This document shows positions 1 through 7,824 of a stretch of DNA of 64,000 bases, piece by piece (within the stretch, counting starts at the first letter, position 1; each line of letters starts with the position of its first letter). The DNA lies in assembly GCF_035944355.1 (NCBI RefSeq), contig NZ_DASZBH010000012.1:124001-188000 (forward strand), in the 5' to 3' direction. A program made the position numbers and the translations under genes. The DNA comes from Frateuria_A sp035944355. Lineage in GTDB: Bacteria > Pseudomonadota > Gammaproteobacteria > Xanthomonadales > Rhodanobacteraceae. Below the pieces are notes generated by a model. That model was given only the letters and a program-made list of their open reading frames with translations, ran no database searches and had not been told where the DNA came from.

Positions 1-1
1 G

Positions 2-313
2 CGCGATCCCGCGCGCGAGGCGGCGCTGCAGGGCGCGCTGGAGAAGCGCCTGCGCGAGGGCATGGCGCGCTTCGCCTTCTTCATCTATCGCTTCAACGAA
101 CCGGTGATGCGGCAGATGTTCCGCGCGCCGCGCAACGTGTGGCAGCTGGAGCAGGGCGTGATCTCGATGCTCGCCGGCGATCTGTTCGACGCCCCCCGCG
201 TGCTGCTGCGGCTGCGCCTGTTCAAGCTGGTCTACGCGATCATGGTGTTGCGCAACCTTCCCGGATGGTGGGCCGGGCATCGCCAGCGTCTTGCGCAGGC
301 GCGCGCCGAATGA
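2..313 (+). CDS. C-terminal end of a FAD-dependent halogenase/oxidoreductase-like protein (partial)
   Basis: The reading frame is open from the first full codon of the window, so the true start lies upstream. The visible 103 residues run to a TGA at 311-313. They are rich in aromatic and basic residues (RFAFFIYRFNEPVMRQMF, later APRNVWQLEQGVISMLAGDLF) and end in a hydrophobic stretch followed by a basic tail. From memory this resembles the C-terminal end of the tryptophan-halogenase-like FAD oxidoreductases found in xanthomonadin/aryl-polyene clusters. No FAD motif lies inside the window, so the family call is inference. The tdk promoter probably overlaps its last codons. Confidence 0.5.
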   Translation, partial: RDPAREAALQGALEKRLREGMARFAFFIYRFNEPVMRQMFRAPRNVWQLEQGVISMLAGDLFDAPRVLLRLRLFKLVYAIMVLRNLPGWWAGHRQRLAQARAE

Positions 314-326
314 GGCCGGCCGCGCC

Positions 327-332
327 TACAAT
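327..332 (+). promoter_or_regulatory. candidate -10 box for tdk
   Basis: TACAAT stands 39 nt before the tdk ATG, just past the stop of the preceding gene. Such a hexamer is conspicuous in this GC-rich context. No convincing -35 lies at the right spacing, so this rests on the -10 alone. Confidence 0.35.
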
Positions 333-371
333 GCGCCGTTTCCGCTGACCGACCGGCCCCGCCGGCGCCTC

Positions 372-1004
372 ATGGCCAAGCTCTACTTCTATTACTCGGC
401 AATGAATGCCGGCAAGACCACCACGCTGCTGCAGAGCGCGTACAACTACCAAGAGCGCGGCATGCGCACGCTGATCCTGACGCCGGCGCTGGACGACCGC
501 TACGGCCAGGGCGTGGTGGCCTCGCGCATCGGCCTGAAGGCCCATGCGCGCCGCTTCGGCAGCGGCGAGGACCTGTTCGCGCTGATCGAGGCGGACATCG
601 CAGAACGCGGCGCGCTGCACTGCGTGTTCGTGGACGAGGCGCAGTTCCTCTCCAAGGCGCAGGTGTGGCAGCTCACCGACGTGGTCGATCGGCTCGGTAT
701 CCCGGTGCTCGCCTATGGCTTGCGCACCGACTTCCGCGGCGAGCTGTTCGAGGGCAGCCGCTACCTGCTGGCCTGGGCCGACCACCTGGACGAGATCAAG
801 ACCATATGCCACACCGGCCGCAAGGCCACCATGGTGGTGCGAGTGGACGAACAGGGCCGCGCGGTGACCGAGGGCCCGCAGGTTGAGATCGGCGGCAACG
901 ACCGCTATGTCTCGGTCAGCCGCGCCGAGTTCAAGCACATTACCGAGGGCCGCGGCCGCATCGAGCTGCAGCAGAGCGTGCTGCCGCTGGACGACACGCG
1001 CTGA
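372..1004 (+). CDS. tdk: thymidine kinase
   Basis: Phosphorylates thymidine to dTMP in the cytosolic salvage pathway. The 210-residue length fits type II (TK1-like) kinases. Near the N-terminus is the P-loop SAMNAGKTTTLLQ. FVDEAQFLS, around residue 85, carries the Asp-Glu pair of Walker B. The C-terminal part has the family's GGNDRYVSVSR lasso-type segment. The ATG at 372 was chosen because the family begins directly with MAKLYFYYSAMNAGKT; an in-frame extension to 291 has no family resemblance. The zinc-site cysteines usual in this family look mostly lost: only one Cys occurs in ICHTGRK, and Ser stands where YVSVC is common. It is probably monocistronic. Confidence 0.95.
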   Translation: MAKLYFYYSAMNAGKTTTLLQSAYNYQERGMRTLILTPALDDRYGQGVVASRIGLKAHARRFGSGEDLFALIEADIAERGALHCVFVDEAQFLSKAQVWQLTDVVDRLGIPVLAYGLRTDFRGELFEGSRYLLAWADHLDEIKTICHTGRKATMVVRVDEQGRAVTEGPQVEIGGNDRYVSVSRAEFKHITEGRGRIELQQSVLPLDDTR

Positions 1005-1082
1005 CCGCTCGCTCTGCCCGAACAACGCGGGCGGGGAGAGCGAAGGCTTGCAGCTCTTGATCCTGGAATCCAAGGAATCCCC

Positions 1083-1844
1083 ATGACCTCCACGCCGGAA
1101 GCTTGGCCGCGCCCTTACTGGCAACCGAGCGACGAGACCATCGTGCTCAACTTCCACGTCTTCGGCCGTTTCGCCGAGGACCTGGCCATTCCCGCCGCGC
1201 GCTACGCCAGCAACGGCCTGCCCGAGGGCGTGTCGCTGCAGCGTTTTGCGCATGCCGCGCTGCGCGACTGGGAGGGTTATCCGCTCAAGGGCTCGCTGGG
1301 CGAGCTCTTGAAGGAAGACGCACCGGAGGCCTTCGACCTGGCGCGCGCCGCTCCCGAAGTGCTGGTGGTGCGCGGCGAGCTGGCCGACCAGGACAGCCTG
1401 GACTACCTGCGCGACACGCTGGGCGTGCTCGCCGGCCTGCTCGACGCGGGCGGGCAGGCCGTGCTGGACCCGCAGATCCTCACCCTGTTCGACGCCGCCG
1501 CCTGGCGCCGGCACTATCTGGTCCCGGGCGGCGCGCCGCCGCGCAATCACGTGCTGATCCTGCGCAACGCCGAGGACGAAGGCCGCTCGCACGTGCACAC
1601 CCGCGGCCTGCGCAAGTTCGGCCGGCCGGACCTGAGTTTCGAGCACGTGCCCGACGCGCATGCCGACCAGGCCGGCATGCTGTGCGAGCGGCTGGTCGAA
1701 CTGCAGGCGCTGGGTGCGCACTTCGCCGATGGGCAGCCGCTGGAGGTGGAAGGCCTGCCCGGCGGCTTCGTCGCGCGGCGCAGCGGCAGCCTGGAGGATC
1801 CCCGCTTCAACAACAGCCACGTGGCGTTCGACTGGCCGGTCTGA
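1083..1844 (+). CDS. conserved hypothetical protein (253 aa)
   Basis: Not recognised. It encodes a soluble, acidic protein with no signal peptide or membrane segment. The most distinctive stretch is RSHVHTRGLRKFGRPDLS, around residue 165, rich in His and Arg and possibly an active or binding surface. A purine-rich AAGGA precedes the ATG at good spacing, and coding-type GC bias is strong throughout, so the gene is very likely real. It lies downstream of tdk on the same strand with a 78-nt gap and is convergent with mutM. No function is proposed. Confidence 0.75.
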   Translation: MTSTPEAWPRPYWQPSDETIVLNFHVFGRFAEDLAIPAARYASNGLPEGVSLQRFAHAALRDWEGYPLKGSLGELLKEDAPEAFDLARAAPEVLVVRGELADQDSLDYLRDTLGVLAGLLDAGGQAVLDPQILTLFDAAAWRRHYLVPGGAPPRNHVLILRNAEDEGRSHVHTRGLRKFGRPDLSFEHVPDAHADQAGMLCERLVELQALGAHFADGQPLEVEGLPGGFVARRSGSLEDPRFNNSHVAFDWPV

Positions 1845-1854
1845 TGCGGCCGGA

Positions 1855-1879
1855 CCCGGTCGCCTCGCGGTGGACCGGG
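1855..1879. terminator. hairpin between convergent genes (possible terminator)
   Basis: CCCGGTC pairs perfectly with GACCGGG across an 11-nt loop, 10 nt after the hypothetical gene stops and just before the end of mutM. There is no T-run, so it may be only a weak or Rho-assisted end signal. Confidence 0.3.
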
Positions 1880-1887
1880 CCATCGGC

Positions 1888-2715
1888 TCAGTGCTGGCAG
1901 CGCGGGCACCAGAAGGTCGAGCGCTGGCCCAGGGTGGCCTGCCGTATCGGCGAGCCGCAGTTCTTGCACGGTTCCCCGGCGCGGCCGTAGACATTGAGCT
2001 CGCGGAAGAAGTAGCCGGGCGCGCCGTCGGGATTGAGGAAATCGCGCAACGTGGTGCCGCCGCGCTCGATCGCCCAGCCGAGAATGCGCTTGACCTCCTG
2101 CGCCAGACGCGCATAGCGCTCGCGCGAAACCTTGCCGGCGGCGCGCCGTGGATCGACGCCCGCGGCGAACAGCGCCTCGCTGGCGTAGATGTTGCCCACG
2201 CCGACGACCACCGCGTTGTCCATCAGGAACAGCTTTACCGCCGCGCTGCGCCCGCGCGAGAGGTGCCACAGCAGGTCGCCGTCGAAGGCATCGGTCAGCG
2301 GCTCCGGGCCGAGCGCGGCGAGCAGCTCGTGCGTTTGGCCAGGCGGCTGCCACAGCAGGCAGCCGAACCGGCGCGGGTCGGTGAAGCGCAGCACACGGGC
2401 AGGCCGGCCCGGCTCCGCGGCGAGCGCGATGTCGACGTGGTCGTGGGTGCCCAGCGGCGCGTCTGGGGGCAGCACGCGCAGTACGCCGCTCATCCCCAGG
2501 TGCAGCAGGGCGCTGCCGACCTGCGTGTGCAGCAGCAGATACTTGGCGCGGCGCTCGACCGAGTCGATGCGCTGGCCCGGCAACAGCTCGCTCACCTCGC
2601 GCGGGATCGGCCAGCGCAGGTCCGGGCGGCGCAGGACCACTTCGCTCACGCGGCGGCCGACCACGTGCGGAGCGATGCCGCGGCGGGTGGTTTCGACTTC
2701 GGGGAGTTCGGGCAT
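1888..2715 (-). CDS. mutM: formamidopyrimidine-DNA glycosylase
   Basis: Base-excision repair enzyme that removes 8-oxoguanine and FapyG and nicks the abasic site. The 275-residue protein starts MPELPEVETTRRG, where Pro (residue 2 before Met removal) is the catalytic nucleophile and the next Glu the general acid. The C-terminus carries the zinc finger CKNC...CPRC with 16 residues between the Cys pairs. The start is fixed by the invariant MPELPEVE; an upstream in-frame extension of 26 codons is not homologous. Expressed alone, convergent with the preceding gene, and 172 nt downstream of gnd on the same strand. Confidence 0.97.
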   Translation of the reverse strand: MPELPEVETTRRGIAPHVVGRRVSEVVLRRPDLRWPIPREVSELLPGQRIDSVERRAKYLLLHTQVGSALLHLGMSGVLRVLPPDAPLGTHDHVDIALAAEPGRPARVLRFTDPRRFGCLLWQPPGQTHELLAALGPEPLTDAFDGDLLWHLSRGRSAAVKLFLMDNAVVVGVGNIYASEALFAAGVDPRRAAGKVSRERYARLAQEVKRILGWAIERGGTTLRDFLNPDGAPGYFFRELNVYGRAGEPCKNCGSPIRQATLGQRSTFWCPRCQH

Positions 2716-2887
2716 GGGTTGAGGGCGGAGAAGGGGGCGGGTGGCGAGCGGGCTTGGGGGAACGCTGGCTATCCGGCGAAAGGCGCACCCCATCCGCCTT
2801 CGCCACCTTCCCCGCGTTCGCGGCAGAAGGCTCGCTGCTGTTCTTGTCCCGTTACGGGGAGGCCACCAAGGGCGGACGGCCTTTGCC

Positions 2888-4297
2888 TCAAGCCTCCCAC
2901 TCGACGTGGAAGCTGCCCGGCCGGTCGGTCCGTTCGAAGGTGTGCGCGCCGAAGTAGTCGCGCTGCGCCTGCAGCAGGTTAGCCGGCAGGCGCTCGCTGC
3001 GGTAGCCGTCGAACCAGGCGATCGCCGATGCCAGGCAGGGCGTGGCCACGCCGCAGGTGACCGCGGTGGTGACCACCTCGCGCAACGCCTGCTGGTAACG
3101 CCCGGCGATGTCGGCGAAGTAGGGGTCGAGCATCAGGTTGGAAAGGTCCGGATCGCGCGTGTAGGCGTCCATGATCCGCGCGAGGAAGCCGGCGCGGATG
3201 ATGCAGCCGGCGCGGAAGATGCTGGCGATGGTGGCGTAGTCCAGGTCCCAGCCGTGCGCCCGCGAGGCGGCATGCAACTGGGCGAAGCCCTGCGCATAGG
3301 AGATCAGCTTGCCCAGGTAGAGCGCGCGGCGCACCGCTTCGACGAAGCTGGCGCGGTCGCCTGCGAACGCCGCGGCGGGGCCCGCCAGCACGCGGCTGGC
3401 GGCGATGCGCTCGTCCTTCTGCGCCGACAGGCCGCGGGCGAACACCGCCTCGGTGATCAGCGGCAGCGGCACGCGCATCTGAAGCGCGTCCTGGCAGGTC
3501 CACTGGCCGGTGCCTTTCTGGCCGGCGCGGTCCAGGATCATGTCGACCAGGTCGTGGCCGGTGCCCTCGTCCTTGCGGGTGAAGATGCGCGAGGTGATCC
3601 CGATGAGATAGCTGTCCAGCTCGCCCTGGTTCCAGTTGTCGTAGACCTGCGCGAGTTCGGCGTTGGACAGGCCCAGCACCTGGCGCAGCACCGCGTAGCT
3701 CTCGGCGATCAGCTGCATGTCGCCGTACTCGATGCCGTTGTGCACCATCTTCACGTAGTGGCCGGCGCCGTCGGGTCCCATCCAGGCCACGCAAGGCGTG
3801 CCGTCCGGCGCGCGCGCGGCGATCTGGGTAAGGATCGGCTCGACCTTGGCGTAGGCCTCGCGCGGGCCGCCGGGCATGATCGAGGCGCCGTGCAGCGCGC
3901 CTTCCTCGCCGCCGGAAATGCCGCAGCCGATGAAGTTGAAGCCGGCCGCCTGCATCTCCCGCTCGCGGCGGATGGTGTCCAGGTAATAGCTGTTGCCGCC
4001 GTCGATCACGATGTCGCCCGGCTGCAGCAGCGGCTTCATCGCCTCCAGCATGGCATCGACCGGCGCACCGGCCTTGATCATCAGCAGGATCCGCCGCGGG
4101 CGCTGCAGCGAGGCGACGAAGGCCGGCAGATCGTGGAAGGGCACCAGCCGCCGGTCCGGATGGGCGGCCATCGCCTGCTCGGTGAAAGCGTTGTCGTGGT
4201 CGTAGACCGACACGGCGTGGCCATGGCCCTCGATGTTCAGCGCCAGGCTGCGGCCCATCACGCCCATGCCGAACACACCCATCACCTGCTGGCTCAT
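2888..4297 (-). CDS. gnd: 6-phosphogluconate dehydrogenase (decarboxylating)
   Basis: Oxidative pentose phosphate enzyme turning 6-phosphogluconate into ribulose 5-phosphate, CO2 and NADPH. At 469 residues it is the standard long form. The NADP-binding start is GVFGMGVMGRSLALN. The substrate signature GCGISGGEEGALHG and the catalytic region KMVHNGIEYGDMQL are intact. A strong Shine-Dalgarno (GAAGGAGCGCG) directly precedes the ATG at 4297, which sets the start. The ABC exporter genes lie upstream on the same strand with a 72-nt gap. No zwf or pgl is visible nearby. Confidence 0.96.
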   Translation of the reverse strand: MSQQVMGVFGMGVMGRSLALNIEGHGHAVSVYDHDNAFTEQAMAAHPDRRLVPFHDLPAFVASLQRPRRILLMIKAGAPVDAMLEAMKPLLQPGDIVIDGGNSYYLDTIRREREMQAAGFNFIGCGISGGEEGALHGASIMPGGPREAYAKVEPILTQIAARAPDGTPCVAWMGPDGAGHYVKMVHNGIEYGDMQLIAESYAVLRQVLGLSNAELAQVYDNWNQGELDSYLIGITSRIFTRKDEGTGHDLVDMILDRAGQKGTGQWTCQDALQMRVPLPLITEAVFARGLSAQKDERIAASRVLAGPAAAFAGDRASFVEAVRRALYLGKLISYAQGFAQLHAASRAHGWDLDYATIASIFRAGCIIRAGFLARIMDAYTRDPDLSNLMLDPYFADIAGRYQQALREVVTTAVTCGVATPCLASAIAWFDGYRSERLPANLLQAQRDYFGAHTFERTDRPGSFHVEWEA

Positions 4298-4369
4298 CGC
4301 GCGCTCCTTCGGAAGACTTCGACTCGCCCGATATGGGCCCGTCCGCGCGCGCCACAAGCGCAGGACACG

Positions 4370-4855
4370 TCAGTGGATGCGTTCGGCGTCCCTGGCCGCG
4401 GGCCGCGGCGTGTAGCGCAGCGGCACCAGCGCGATGCGCTGGCCCACGCGCACGTAGCGCAGCGGGCCGGTCACGGCGGTGGTGCCGAACTCGATCGTGC
4501 GATCGTCCAGCTGCAGCCGTGCGAGCGGCGGGACGAGGCCGATCTTGGCCAGGTCGAAGTTGCCGGCGGGACGCCAGCCGGCCACCGGCGCCGCGGCGAT
4601 GCCGGCCAGGTCACCGAGCCGGCCGTCATCCGCATGCCGGCCATCTTCGGTCCACCAGTGACCGTCGCGCTTGCGGTAGCGTTCCGGCGGCCTGCCGGAC
4701 ATATCCAGCGTCACCGCGGTGATCGACGCCGGATCGACTCCGAGCAGGGTGCCGGGCGCCCGGGCGCGGTCGTGACGGTACTGGAGCGCAGCCAGCACCA
4801 GCAGCGCCGCGGCGATGCCCAGCACGAGCCCGCGCTGGCGTGCCGCCCGCCGCAT
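4370..4855 (-). CDS. DUF4340-like membrane-anchored protein of a Gld-type ABC cluster
   Basis: A 161-residue protein with one N-terminal transmembrane helix (about residues 9-24) and a periplasmic-type remainder. Its VTLDMSGRPPERYRKRDGHWW segment resembles the DUF4340 domain that often ends GldF-GldG type ABC operons. It overlaps the GldG-like gene by one base (stop TGA and start ATG share an A), so it is translationally coupled and the last gene of the set. It is shorter than most DUF4340 proteins, suggesting only one domain copy. Function unknown; probably an accessory subunit of the exporter. Confidence 0.65.
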   Translation of the reverse strand: MRRAARQRGLVLGIAAALLVLAALQYRHDRARAPGTLLGVDPASITAVTLDMSGRPPERYRKRDGHWWTEDGRHADDGRLGDLAGIAAAPVAGWRPAGNFDLAKIGLVPPLARLQLDDRTIEFGTTAVTGPLRYVRVGQRIALVPLRYTPRPAARDAERIH

Positions 4856-6210
4856 CAGCGTCGGCGCCGGCGCCAGGCCAGCAGGCCGCCGATGGCCAGC
4901 AACACCAGCGGCAGGGCGACCATGAAGCCCAGGCTCAGCACGTTGAGCTCGGCCTGCGAGATGTCCAGCGTACGGTCCGGGGCGCCGCGCGGCGGCAGGC
5001 TCACCAGCGCGTCGTCGCCGAGCAGCCAGTCGAACACGCGCTCGCCCAGCGCACGGTTGCCGCCGTTGCCCAGGAAGGTGTTGGAGAGGAAATCGCCGTC
5101 GCCGATCACCACCACGCGCTGCTGGCTCTTGTCGGGGCTGGGCGAGAGCCGGGTGAGCGCCAGGCCGAAGTCCAGCGGGCCTTTGAGCTCGCCGGCGGCG
5201 GCGTCATAGCGGATGGTCGAGCTGGCGGCATTGGTGATCGGCTGGAATTCCGTCCAGCTCTGCGGACCCGATCGCAGGAACCCCTGCACCGTCCAGTCGT
5301 TGCGGTTGACCTGGGCCAGCGCGGCGACCTGCGGGAACAGCGTGGTCAGCACGAAGCCGCGGGTGATCGCGTGCGGCGGATAGGCGCCCAGCGCGATCAT
5401 GCGCGGGTCCTTCAGGCCCAGCGCGGCGCCGCCGCCGTCGACCAGCACCCCGGGCAGCACGCGCAGGCCCAGTGCGTCGGCCAGCGGCGCGAGATTCAGG
5501 TCGCTGTCGGCCGGTTCGGTGAGCCAGAGCAGGTTGCCGCCGTTGCCGACGTAGTCGACCAGCGCACGCACCGCGCCGGGCGCGAGCGCCAGCGTAGGGC
5601 TGGCCAGCACCACCAGGTCGGTGTGTTCGGGCACCGCGGTGACCTGCGCGAAGTTGAGCGGCACCGCGCGCATGCCGCGGCTTTCCAGCTGCGCCATGAA
5701 GGTGCCCATGTCGGCGTTGGCCTGGCCGTCCGCGCGCCGCTCGCCATCGCCGGTGACGAAGGCGACGATGCGCTCGCCGCCGCGCGCCAGCCGCTCCAGC
5801 GCGTTGGTGAGGCTGCGCTCGGACAGCTCGTCCAGCCGCTGCTCGCGGCCGTGGTAGTGCACGATGATGGCGCCGTCGACGGTGATGCCGAGCTCGCGCA
5901 TTTTCGCCGGATCCTGTTCGGGATCGACGAAGGTGAGCGTCAGGTCGCTCTTCAGCCGGCGGTAGCGTTCGACGAAGCCGGCGATGGTCGCGCGCAGCTC
6001 GCCCTGCGGGTTGGCGTAGCTGACGATCTCGACCGGTCCATCGAGCTTGCCCAGCACAGCGCGGCTCTCCGCCGAGAGGCTGGCGCGCCCACCCGCGGTC
6101 CAGTCGGCGACCCAGGCGTGCTGCGTCGAGAGATAGCCGATCGCGCCGGCCGCGGCCAGCACGGCCAGCGCGAACAACCAGCCGTCCAGACGTCCGAGTA
6201 GCTTGCGCAT
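4855..6210 (-). CDS. GldG-like ABC auxiliary protein
   Basis: A 451-residue protein with an N-terminal helix (about residues 10-28), a large periplasmic region of the ABC-auxiliary type, and a C-terminal helix followed by RRRRR. The region holds DPEQDPAKMRELGI and FVTGDGERR, typical of GldG/YhaQ-like auxiliary subunits of ABC exporters. The ATG at 6210 overlaps the permease stop by one base, fixing the start. The gliding-motility name comes from Bacteroidetes; in Proteobacteria such clusters are widespread and not tied to gliding. Likely an extracytoplasmic partner of the permease. Confidence 0.75.
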   Translation of the reverse strand: MRKLLGRLDGWLFALAVLAAAGAIGYLSTQHAWVADWTAGGRASLSAESRAVLGKLDGPVEIVSYANPQGELRATIAGFVERYRRLKSDLTLTFVDPEQDPAKMRELGITVDGAIIVHYHGREQRLDELSERSLTNALERLARGGERIVAFVTGDGERRADGQANADMGTFMAQLESRGMRAVPLNFAQVTAVPEHTDLVVLASPTLALAPGAVRALVDYVGNGGNLLWLTEPADSDLNLAPLADALGLRVLPGVLVDGGGAALGLKDPRMIALGAYPPHAITRGFVLTTLFPQVAALAQVNRNDWTVQGFLRSGPQSWTEFQPITNAASSTIRYDAAAGELKGPLDFGLALTRLSPSPDKSQQRVVVIGDGDFLSNTFLGNGGNRALGERVFDWLLGDDALVSLPPRGAPDRTLDISQAELNVLSLGFMVALPLVLLAIGGLLAWRRRRR

Positions 6211-6959
6211 CAGTCGCGCTCCCGTTCGGTCGCCACGCGGCGGATCGCCAGAGCCAGGCAGACCGCCTCCAGCAGGACGAACCACACCACGTCGGGGCTG
6301 GCGACCAGTCCGCGCAGCATCGGCTGCAGGTGCGAGCTCATCGCCAGCCAGTTGAGCGCGCCATCGTCGACGCCGGCCACCTGCGCGCCCATGTTCACCG
6401 CCCACAGGCCCAGCGTGATCACCAGCGCGGCGGCCGCCGCCAGCGCCGGATGCGAGGCGAAGGCCGAGCAGGCCAGCCCCAGCGCGGCCAGCGTGGCCAG
6501 CAGCAGGGCCGCGCCCAGCGCCGCGGCGGCGAGCTTGCCCCAGTCGATGCTGGTGCCATGGGCAAGGGCGAGCGGCATGGCCAGGGTGAGCGCCAGCCAG
6601 GCCAGCAGCCACGTCAGCAGGGCGGCGTACTTGCCCAGCACGATACGGGTGGGCGTGAGGCCCATGCCGAGCAGCAGCGCCAGGCGGCCTTCGCGCCGCT
6701 CGCCGGCCAGCGCCGACATCGACAGCAGCGGCACCACCAGGAAGGCGAGCTGGGCGAGCTGGGCCAGCAGCGGCACGCCGACCAGGTCGGTATAGCCGGG
6801 ACCGTCGGGCAGGGCGGCCAGGCGGATCTGCGCAGCCAGGAAGTTGCCCAGCAGCAGGGTGAAGTTCCACGCCAGCCAGGCCAGCGTAAGCGCGCCGAGC
6901 ACCCAGGCGAGCGGGCGCATGAACAGCCGGCGCAGTTCCAGTCGTGCCATTGCGCTCAT
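6210..6959 (-). CDS. ABC exporter permease (GldF/ABC-2 type)
   Basis: A 249-residue membrane protein starting MSAMARLELRRLFMRPLAW, with about six hydrophobic helices. It fits the ABC-2 permease pattern: a cytoplasmic N-terminus and an extra segment before helix 2 (PDGPGYTDLVGVPLLAQLAQ). REGRLALLLGMGLTPTRI is typical of the loop that contacts the ATPase. Its ATG overlaps the ATPase stop by four bases (ATGA), so the two are coupled. It forms the membrane channel of the complex; the substrate cannot be read from sequence. Confidence 0.8.
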   Translation of the reverse strand: MSAMARLELRRLFMRPLAWVLGALTLAWLAWNFTLLLGNFLAAQIRLAALPDGPGYTDLVGVPLLAQLAQLAFLVVPLLSMSALAGERREGRLALLLGMGLTPTRIVLGKYAALLTWLLAWLALTLAMPLALAHGTSIDWGKLAAAALGAALLLATLAALGLACSAFASHPALAAAAALVITLGLWAVNMGAQVAGVDDGALNWLAMSSHLQPMLRGLVASPDVVWFVLLEAVCLALAIRRVATERERD

Positions 6960-7690
6960 GCCGCGGCCTTGGTGGTGGCGATGGCGAAGAAGCGCCGCTC
7001 CAGCGCGGCGTGGTCGTGCTCGGCCAGCACGTCGTCGTGGCGCAGCGTGCCCTCGTGCAGGATCGCCACGCGGTCGCACACGGCGGTCACCTCGGCCAGC
7101 ACGTGGGTGGACAGGATCACCGCGGTGCCGGCGGCGGCCTGCTCGCGGATCAGCGCGCGCAGCGCGGCGAGCTGCACCGGATCGAGCGCGTTGCCCGGCT
7201 CGTCCAGCACCAGCAGGGAGGGCTGGTGCACCAGCGCGCAGGCCAGGCCCAAGCGCTGGCGCTGGCCCTGCGACAGTACGCCGGCCAGACGCCGTTCCAG
7301 CGGCGCGAGTTCCAGCCGTTCGACGATGCGTGCGTGCGCCTGCTTCAGCGCCGCGCCCTTCAAGCCACGCAGGCGACCATGGGCGTCCAGATGTTCTCCC
7401 ACCGTCAGTTCCTGCCACAGCGGGGCACGTTCGGGCAGCCAGCCCACCAGGCGGCGCGCGAGTGCCGGCTGCTCGGCAAGCTCCTGTCCATCCAGCAGGA
7501 CGCGCCCGCTGTCCGGCGCCAAGGCGCCGGCGATCATCGCAAGCGTCGTCGATTTTCCGGCGCCGTTGATGCCCAGCAGGCCCAGCACCTGGCCGCGCCC
7601 GAGCGCGAGGTCGAGGCCCTGCACCGCAGGCCGCCCGGAGCGGCGGCGGCTCACTTGCTCAAGCTTTAACAGCGGTTGTGGCAGAGTCAT
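6956..7690 (-). CDS. ABC transporter ATP-binding protein (GldA-like)
   Basis: A 244-residue ATPase. Walker A is GINGAGKST (about residue 40), the signature is LSQGQRQRLGLACAL (about residue 140), Walker B is LLVLDEPGNALD, and the switch histidine lies in ILSTHV. It is the first gene of a four-gene set (ATPase, permease, GldG-like, DUF4340) with ATGA-type overlaps throughout. No Shine-Dalgarno precedes the ATG. Instead GACAAT lies exactly six bases upstream, suggesting that transcription begins at the start codon. Confidence 0.9.
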   Translation of the reverse strand: MTLPQPLLKLEQVSRRRSGRPAVQGLDLALGRGQVLGLLGINGAGKSTTLAMIAGALAPDSGRVLLDGQELAEQPALARRLVGWLPERAPLWQELTVGEHLDAHGRLRGLKGAALKQAHARIVERLELAPLERRLAGVLSQGQRQRLGLACALVHQPSLLVLDEPGNALDPVQLAALRALIREQAAAGTAVILSTHVLAEVTAVCDRVAILHEGTLRHDDVLAEHDHAALERRFFAIATTKAAA

Positions 7691-7696
7691 TGCATG

Positions 7697-7725
7697 ATTG
7701 TCACGGCGCCCCCACCTTTACACAA
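7697..7725 (-). promoter_or_regulatory. candidate leaderless promoter of the Gld-type ABC operon
   Basis: On the minus strand TTGTGT (7725-7720), a 17-nt spacer and GACAAT (7702-7697) are followed after 6 nt by the ATG of the ATPase gene. The expected transcription start coincides with the A of the start codon. No Shine-Dalgarno is present, consistent with a leaderless mRNA. Confidence 0.45.
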
Positions 7726-7824
7726 CAGCGGGCGCTCACGCGCGCGTGAAATGCGACGTGCCATGCTGGCGGGTACGGAAACCCCTCCGATAGACTGCCT
7801 TTCAACTTCCCCGGTGTTTTCCTG

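Noticed and set aside
2716..2793. Upstream in-frame extension of mutM
   Set aside because: Active MutM needs Pro directly after the initiator Met; the MPELPEVE start at 2715 is therefore decisive.
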